Positions 59,903 to 64,000 of a DNA stretch of 64,000 nucleotides are shown here, one piece after another. The position numbers and the translations under genes were made by a program. This DNA comes from Caulobacter mirabilis. GTDB taxonomy: Bacteria; Pseudomonadota; Alphaproteobacteria; Caulobacterales; Caulobacteraceae. The DNA lies in NCBI RefSeq assembly GCF_002749615.1, contig NZ_CP024201.1:3887001-3951000 (forward strand), in the 5' to 3' direction. The notes beneath the pieces were generated by a model. It was given only the letters and a program-made list of their open reading frames with translations. It made no database searches and was not told the origin of the DNA. How positions within the stretch are numbered: the stretch's first letter is position 1; each line of letters opens with the position of its first letter.

Positions 59903-61777
59903 ATGATGGGCGACGCGGCGCGGCAAATTCCCCTCGGTGAAGCGGCAGGAGACGCCGCCTGGACCGGTGGGGATCGACCCCAGCTGGCTCTGGTTCAGAA
60001 GGTCGAGGTCGACCGTTCGCGCGATGCGCTGCTGACCGACTTTGGCAAGACGACGCTCGAGGATCGCTACCTGCTGCCGGGCGAGTCCTACCAGGACATG
60101 TTCGCGCGCGTCGCCACGGCCTTCGCCGACGACGCCGAGCACGCCCAGCGCGTCTACGACTACATGAGCCGCCTGTGGTTCATGCCGGCGACCCCGGTGC
60201 TGTCGAACGGCGGCGCCGACCGCGGCCTGCCGATCAGCTGCTTCCTGAACGCCGTCGGCGACTCGCTGAACGGCATCGTCGACACCTGGAATGAGAACGT
60301 CTGGCTCGCGGCCAACGGCGGCGGCATCGGCACCTACTGGGGCGGCGTCCGGTCGATCGGCGAGAAGGTCAAGGGCGCCGGCCAGACCAGCGGCATCATC
60401 CCCTTCATCCGCGTGATGGACAGCCTGACGCTGGCGATCAGCCAGGGCAGCCTGCGCCGCGGCTCGGCGGCGGTGTACCTCGACATCCACCACCCTGAGA
60501 TCGAAGAGTTCCTCGAGATCCGCAAGCCGTCGGGCGACTTCAACCGCAAGTCCCTGAACCTGCACCACGGCATCTCGATCACCGACGAGTTCATGTTCGC
60601 CGTCCGCGACGGCGAGAAGTTCGGCCTGCGCTCGCCCAAGACCGGCGAAGTCCTGCGCGAGGTCGACGCCCGCGCCCTGTGGCAGAAGGTCCTGGAGCTG
60701 CGCCTGCAGACCGGCGAGCCCTACCTGATCTTCTCCGATCACGTGAACAAGGCGATGCCGGCGCACCAGCGCGACCTCGGCCTCAAGGTCCGCCAGTCGA
60801 ACCTGTGCAGCGAGATCATGTTGCACACCGGCACGGACCACCTGGGCAGGGAGCGGACCGCGGTCTGCTGCCTGTCGTCGGTCAACGCCGAGACCTTCCT
60901 GGAGTGGCGCGACGAGCCCCGCTTCATCGAGGACGTCATGCGCTTCCTCGACAACGTGCTGGAGGACTTCATCCAGCGCGCGCCGGTCGACGCCAAGGCC
61001 GCCGTCTATGCCGCCCAGCGCGAGCGTTCGGTCGGCCTGGGCCTGATGGGCTTCCACAGCTTCCTGCAGGCGCAGAACGTCCCGTTCGAGAGCGCCCTGG
61101 CCAAGAGCTGGAACATGCGGCTCTTCAAGCACCTGCGCCGTGAAGCCGACAAGGCGTCGGTCAAGCTGGCCGAGGAGAAGGGCCCCTGCCCCGACGCCGC
61201 CGACCGCGGCGTGATGGAGCGCTTCTCGCACAAGCTGGCCATCGCCCCGACCGCCTCGATCTCGATCATCTGCGGCGGCACCTCGGCGGGCATCGAGCCG
61301 ATCCCGGCCAATATCTACACCCACAAGACCCTGTCGGGCTCGTTCGCGGTGCGGAACCCCTACCTGGAGGCCCTGCTCGAGGAGAAGGGTCGGAACACCC
61401 CGGCGGTCTGGGACAGCATCCTGGAGAACGAGGGCTCGGTGCAGCACCTCGACTTCCTCAGCCAGGACGACAAGGACGTCTACAAGACGGCGTTCGAGAT
61501 CGACCAACGCTGGGTCATCGAACTGGCCGCCGACCGCACGCCGGACATCTGCCAGAGCCAGTCGGTCAACGTCTTCCTGCCGGGCGACGTCGACAAGTGG
61601 GACCTGCACATGCTGCACTGGCAGGCCTGGGAGCGGGGCATGAAGAGCCTCTACTATCTGCGCTCCAAGTCGGTGCAGCGCGCCGCGCACGCCGGCGCCG
61701 AGACCGCCTCGAACGACGTGGTCGACATGGCCTCGGCCGCCAAGACCGACTACGAGGAATGCCTCGCCTGCCAGTAG
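59903..61777 (+). CDS. nrdA: Ribonucleoside-diphosphate reductase class I, alpha subunit
   Basis: A 624-residue catalytic subunit. Active-site residues are visible: Cys113 (PISCFLNAV), Cys302/Glu304 (SNLCSEI), the Cys322-Cys323 region (VCCLSS) and the shuttling C-terminal pair in ECLACQ (620 and 623). There is no N-terminal ATP-cone domain, so overall dATP inhibition in the E. coli manner is not expected. No nrdB follows; the next gene is a small lipoprotein behind a terminator. The 10-stranded barrel core is complete. Confidence 0.93.
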   Translation: MMGDAARQIPLGEAAGDAAWTGGDRPQLALVQKVEVDRSRDALLTDFGKTTLEDRYLLPGESYQDMFARVATAFADDAEHAQRVYDYMSRLWFMPATPVLSNGGADRGLPISCFLNAVGDSLNGIVDTWNENVWLAANGGGIGTYWGGVRSIGEKVKGAGQTSGIIPFIRVMDSLTLAISQGSLRRGSAAVYLDIHHPEIEEFLEIRKPSGDFNRKSLNLHHGISITDEFMFAVRDGEKFGLRSPKTGEVLREVDARALWQKVLELRLQTGEPYLIFSDHVNKAMPAHQRDLGLKVRQSNLCSEIMLHTGTDHLGRERTAVCCLSSVNAETFLEWRDEPRFIEDVMRFLDNVLEDFIQRAPVDAKAAVYAAQRERSVGLGLMGFHSFLQAQNVPFESALAKSWNMRLFKHLRREADKASVKLAEEKGPCPDAADRGVMERFSHKLAIAPTASISIICGGTSAGIEPIPANIYTHKTLSGSFAVRNPYLEALLEEKGRNTPAVWDSILENEGSVQHLDFLSQDDKDVYKTAFEIDQRWVIELAADRTPDICQSQSVNVFLPGDVDKWDLHMLHWQAWERGMKSLYYLRSKSVQRAAHAGAETASNDVVDMASAAKTDYEECLACQ

Positions 61778-61794
61778 GCGGAGCAACAAACGGC

Positions 61795-61825
61795 AAAGGG
61801 GCCCCGGAGCGATCCGGGGCCTTTT
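61795..61825 (+). terminator. Rho-independent terminator after nrdA
   Basis: A 9-bp stem GGCCCCGGA/TCCGGGGCC, loop GCGA, then TTTTCGTTTG. Confidence 0.88.
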
Positions 61826-61916
61826 CGTTTGCCGGCTTTCCTTCATGGCGGCCCGGCGGCTATGGAACGACGCCCGCCGCGGGCCATTGAGCAAGACAGC
61901 AGCCTAGGAAGCCTTC

Positions 61917-62114
61917 ATGCGTCGCCACGCCCTCATCGCCCTGGTCCTCGCCGTCGCCCCGCTCGCCGCCTGCGGCAAGGCCGAGCCCGTCGACGCCGAC
62001 CTGCAGGCGAAGCAGGAGGCCGCCGCCCGCGACGCCGACAAGGTCCCGGTCCCGCCCGAGCAGGAGAAGGCGACGAGCGAACAGCTCAAGAAGGACCTGG
62101 AATCCTGGAAGTAG
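61917..62114 (+). CDS. Small predicted lipoprotein
   Basis: A 65-residue protein with a lipobox LAAC at about 16-19 (MRRHALIALVLAVAPLAACGK), then a short charged helix rich in Glu/Lys/Ala (QAKQEAAARDADKVPVPPEQEKATSEQLKKDLES). No family recognised. A repeat follows. Confidence 0.6.
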   Translation: MRRHALIALVLAVAPLAACGKAEPVDADLQAKQEAAARDADKVPVPPEQEKATSEQLKKDLESWK

Positions 62115-62120
62115 GCCATA

Positions 62121-62200
62121 GGGGACATGCTCCAGCGGAGCCGGTGCGTGTCCCCTTACTGGCCGTATGATCGGGGACACGCACCTTCGGAGCATGCCCC
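62121..62200. repeat. Palindromic repeat, family 'GGGGACATGCTCC', copy 5 (twin, inverted)
   Basis: GGGGACATGCTCC...GGTGCGTGTCCCC (62121-62155) and the inverse GGGGACACGCACC...GGAGCATGCCCC (62173-62200), between the convergent lipoprotein and TonB receptor genes. Same twin layout as copy 2. Confidence 0.9.
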
Positions 62201-62208
62201 CCAGCAAC

Positions 62209-64000
62209 CTAGAACTTCACCCCGACCCCGGCGAACCAACGCCGGCCGAGGATGTCGTAGGTGCTCGGGTCGGTGTTGGAGTTGCTGTAGCTGGTGTAGT
62301 AGGGCGGCGTCTCGTCGGTCAGGTTGTTGACGCCCAGCCGGACGGTGATCCTGGCCGGGGCTTCGAACGCCCAGCTGCCCATCACGTCGAACAGGTCGTA
62401 GTTGGGCGTGTCCAGCGCGGTCGGGCTGAACACCGGGATGCTGCGAGCGTCCTGCATGCCGTCCAGATGACGCCACCGCGCCGTCAGCTTGGCCGGACCG
62501 ACCGCCCAGGTCGCCGAGGCCACCGACTTCCACTCCGGGAAGGCTCCGCCGCTCAGGTCGCCGCCGATGCTGCCGGCGTAGTCGACGAAGGCCGCGCCCG
62601 GGCGGTTCTGGCGCTCGTAGCTGTCGAGCTTGCTGACCACCAGGTTGATGTCGAGCTTGCCGGCGCCGTCCGGAAGACCGAGCTCCGGCAGGTCGACGCC
62701 CCAGTCCAGCTGGAAGTCGTAGCCGGTGGTCTTGATGGCCGCGAGGTTGATCTGGTTCAGCTGCACCCGGGTGATGCCGCCGGCCGGCAGACGGTCGAAC
62801 AGCTGGCAGTAGAAGTTGTTCGGATCGAAGTTGGGGTTGCTGCCGTCGGCGTTGAAGCAGGCCGGCACGATCACCGAGACGCCCAGGGTCCCGACCGCGT
62901 CCTCCACCTCGATGTTGTAGTAGTCCAGCGACAGGCTGAGACGCCGCAGCAGCGCCGCGTCGAACTGCGGCGCCCACACCAGACCCAGGGTCCAGCTGTT
63001 GGCGGTCTCTTCGCGAAGGTCCGGATTGCCGCCGCCGAGGATCTCGACCTGGGTCGAGGGCTGGGTGAAGGGGGTCGTGACGCCCTGGGCCTGGCAGAGC
63101 GCCAGCACCTTGGTCGCGTTCGGGCCGGTGCGGAACGAGGAACGGTCGTCGCAGGGGTCGCCGGCGGTCGTGCCCGCGCCCGGCGTGCCGATGCCGCTGA
63201 AACCCAACGAAACCGGCGAGTACAGCTCGGCCACGTTCGGGGCGCGGACCGCCTTCTGGGCGCCGCCGCGAACCAGCAGACGGTCGACCGGACTCCAGGT
63301 GAAGTCCGCCTTCCAGGCGCTGGTCTGGCCGATGGTGTTGTAGTTGGCGATCCGGCCGCCGAGGTTGATGTCCAGGCTCTTGGCGAAGGGCAGGTCGGCC
63401 AGCACCGGGATCAGGAACTCGGCGTAGAATTCGCGCGAGTTGATCTCGCCGGTCACCGGAACGGCCGGGTTGAAGCCGACGATGTCCGGCCCCTGCAGCA
63501 GGGCGTCGGGCTTGTAGTCGAAGCGGTCGTTGCGCGCCTGGGCGCCGATGGAGGCCTTCAGCGGGCCGGCGGGCAGTTCATAGACCGTGCCGGTGACGTA
63601 GCCCTCGGCGATGGTCTGCTCGATGGTCGTGGTGTTGCTGACGTCGCGCGAGATGAACTTGGCGCAGCCGGGGCTGATCTTGCCGGCGCCGAAGATGTTG
63701 AACCCGCCGCAGAGCGCCACGCCGCCGTCGGCCGCGAAGGTCAGCTGCCGCATCGCCGCCCGGCTGACGTTCCCGAACTGCTTTTCGTCGTGATTCATCT
63801 CGCCGTAGGAGACGTAGAAGTCCCACCGCCAGTCGTTGCCGCCGCCGAAGTCGCCGCGCAGACCCGCGACGAGCTGGAGCGTCTCGTAGGTGTTCTCCGA
63901 CAGGCGGCCGCCGACCTCGTTGAACGCGCGGCGGGGATAGAAGTCCGCGCCCGGCGTCGGACGCGAGGCCAGCAGGGTGCGCAGGTCGGCCGGGATGTAG
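62209..64000 (-). CDS. TonB-dependent receptor, C-terminal part (runs off right edge)
   Basis: The open frame continues beyond the window; the first residues seen on the right are YIPADLRTLLASRPTPGADF, already past the plug. Barrel strands with alternating aromatics follow, and it ends at ILGRRWFAGVGVKF, an outer-membrane sorting C-terminus with terminal Phe. Pairs of cysteines (GDPCDDRSSFRTG, LALCQAQG and VPACFNADGSN) mark it as the large Caulobacter-type receptor class with disulphide-bearing loops. The ligand is unknown. Confidence 0.9.
   Translation of the reverse strand, partial: YIPADLRTLLASRPTPGADFYPRRAFNEVGGRLSENTYETLQLVAGLRGDFGGGNDWRWDFYVSYGEMNHDEKQFGNVSRAAMRQLTFAADGGVALCGGFNIFGAGKISPGCAKFISRDVSNTTTIEQTIAEGYVTGTVYELPAGPLKASIGAQARNDRFDYKPDALLQGPDIVGFNPAVPVTGEINSREFYAEFLIPVLADLPFAKSLDINLGGRIANYNTIGQTSAWKADFTWSPVDRLLVRGGAQKAVRAPNVAELYSPVSLGFSGIGTPGAGTTAGDPCDDRSSFRTGPNATKVLALCQAQGVTTPFTQPSTQVEILGGGNPDLREETANSWTLGLVWAPQFDAALLRRLSLSLDYYNIEVEDAVGTLGVSVIVPACFNADGSNPNFDPNNFYCQLFDRLPAGGITRVQLNQINLAAIKTTGYDFQLDWGVDLPELGLPDGAGKLDINLVVSKLDSYERQNRPGAAFVDYAGSIGGDLSGGAFPEWKSVASATWAVGPAKLTARWRHLDGMQDARSIPVFSPTALDTPNYDLFDVMGSWAFEAPARITVRLGVNNLTDETPPYYTSYSNSNTDPSTYDILGRRWFAGVGVKF

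Noticed and set aside
59882..61894. 670-codon minus-strand open frame opposite nrdA
   Set aside because: Composition (Val-Asp-Arg-Leu runs) is the shadow of nrdA codons; no family motifs.

Overview
The window is GC-rich, densely packed DNA from an alphaproteobacterium, most likely a member of the Caulobacteraceae (Caulobacter/Phenylobacterium group). Evidence for this: two TonB-dependent receptors; a ctaC-ctaD-ctaB-(small)-ctaG-ctaE-DUF983-surf1 cytochrome oxidase operon followed by thrC, an M16 peptidase, a GNAT gene and a GEDEF/EAL protein that closely matches the Caulobacter phosphodiesterase PdeA; CcrM-type GANTC and near-CtrA motifs before nrdA; and families of short palindromic repeats. 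I see no rRNA or tRNA genes, CRISPR array, prophage, transposase or other complete mobile element. The genus is inference, not proof.

Layout. 1-9.6 kb: a dgcN-dgcA D-glutamate catabolism pair, an orphan DUF1629/Imm11-like gene, a LysR regulator, then small metabolic and envelope genes (RpiB-like isomerase, RibD/DHFR-like reductase, VOC protein, YafK-like L,D-transpeptidase, methyltransferase, fatty acid desaturase, LprI-like protein, UbiA, DUF454). 9.9-13.5 kb: an ABC exporter and an S10 carboxypeptidase separated by an array of five hairpins. 13.7-19 kb: a second L,D-transpeptidase, a YcaQ/AlkX-like crosslink glycosylase and a surface-glycan cluster (FkbM, GT25, FkbM, GalE). 19-30 kb: PPK2, RsmE, GshA, DUF427, a POT peptide transporter, a TonB receptor, TldD and a PadR-HAAS-GIN regulatory operon. 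30.4-41.8 kb: the aa3 oxidase operon through thrC to the pdeA-like gene. 41.9-53.5 kb: YqgE, peroxiredoxin, acyl-CoA dehydrogenase, yceI-cybB-yceI-sua5, VapBC, a GlcD-type oxidase, YaaA and a bdhA-patatin-Nudix operon. 53.6-64 kb: an SDR whose C-terminus is encoded by a repeat, a nitronate monooxygenase, a TetR-controlled SDR/MFS pair, a manganese (yybP-ykoY) riboswitch before a GDT1-type Mn exporter, class I nrdA and a second, truncated TonB receptor.

The most interesting non-coding signals are: the Mn riboswitch; a 21-bp near-perfect palindrome before bdhA; a 23-bp palindrome between acyl-CoA dehydrogenase and yceI; paired operators for VapB and TetR; and three families of dispersed hairpin repeats. 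One repeat family (GGGGACATGCTCC) occurs at five places, four of them between convergent genes, as expected for two-way terminators. Another family has been absorbed into the 3' end of an SDR gene. Start codons were adjusted from the longest open frame wherever a ribosome-binding site, signal peptide or family N-terminus decided it.
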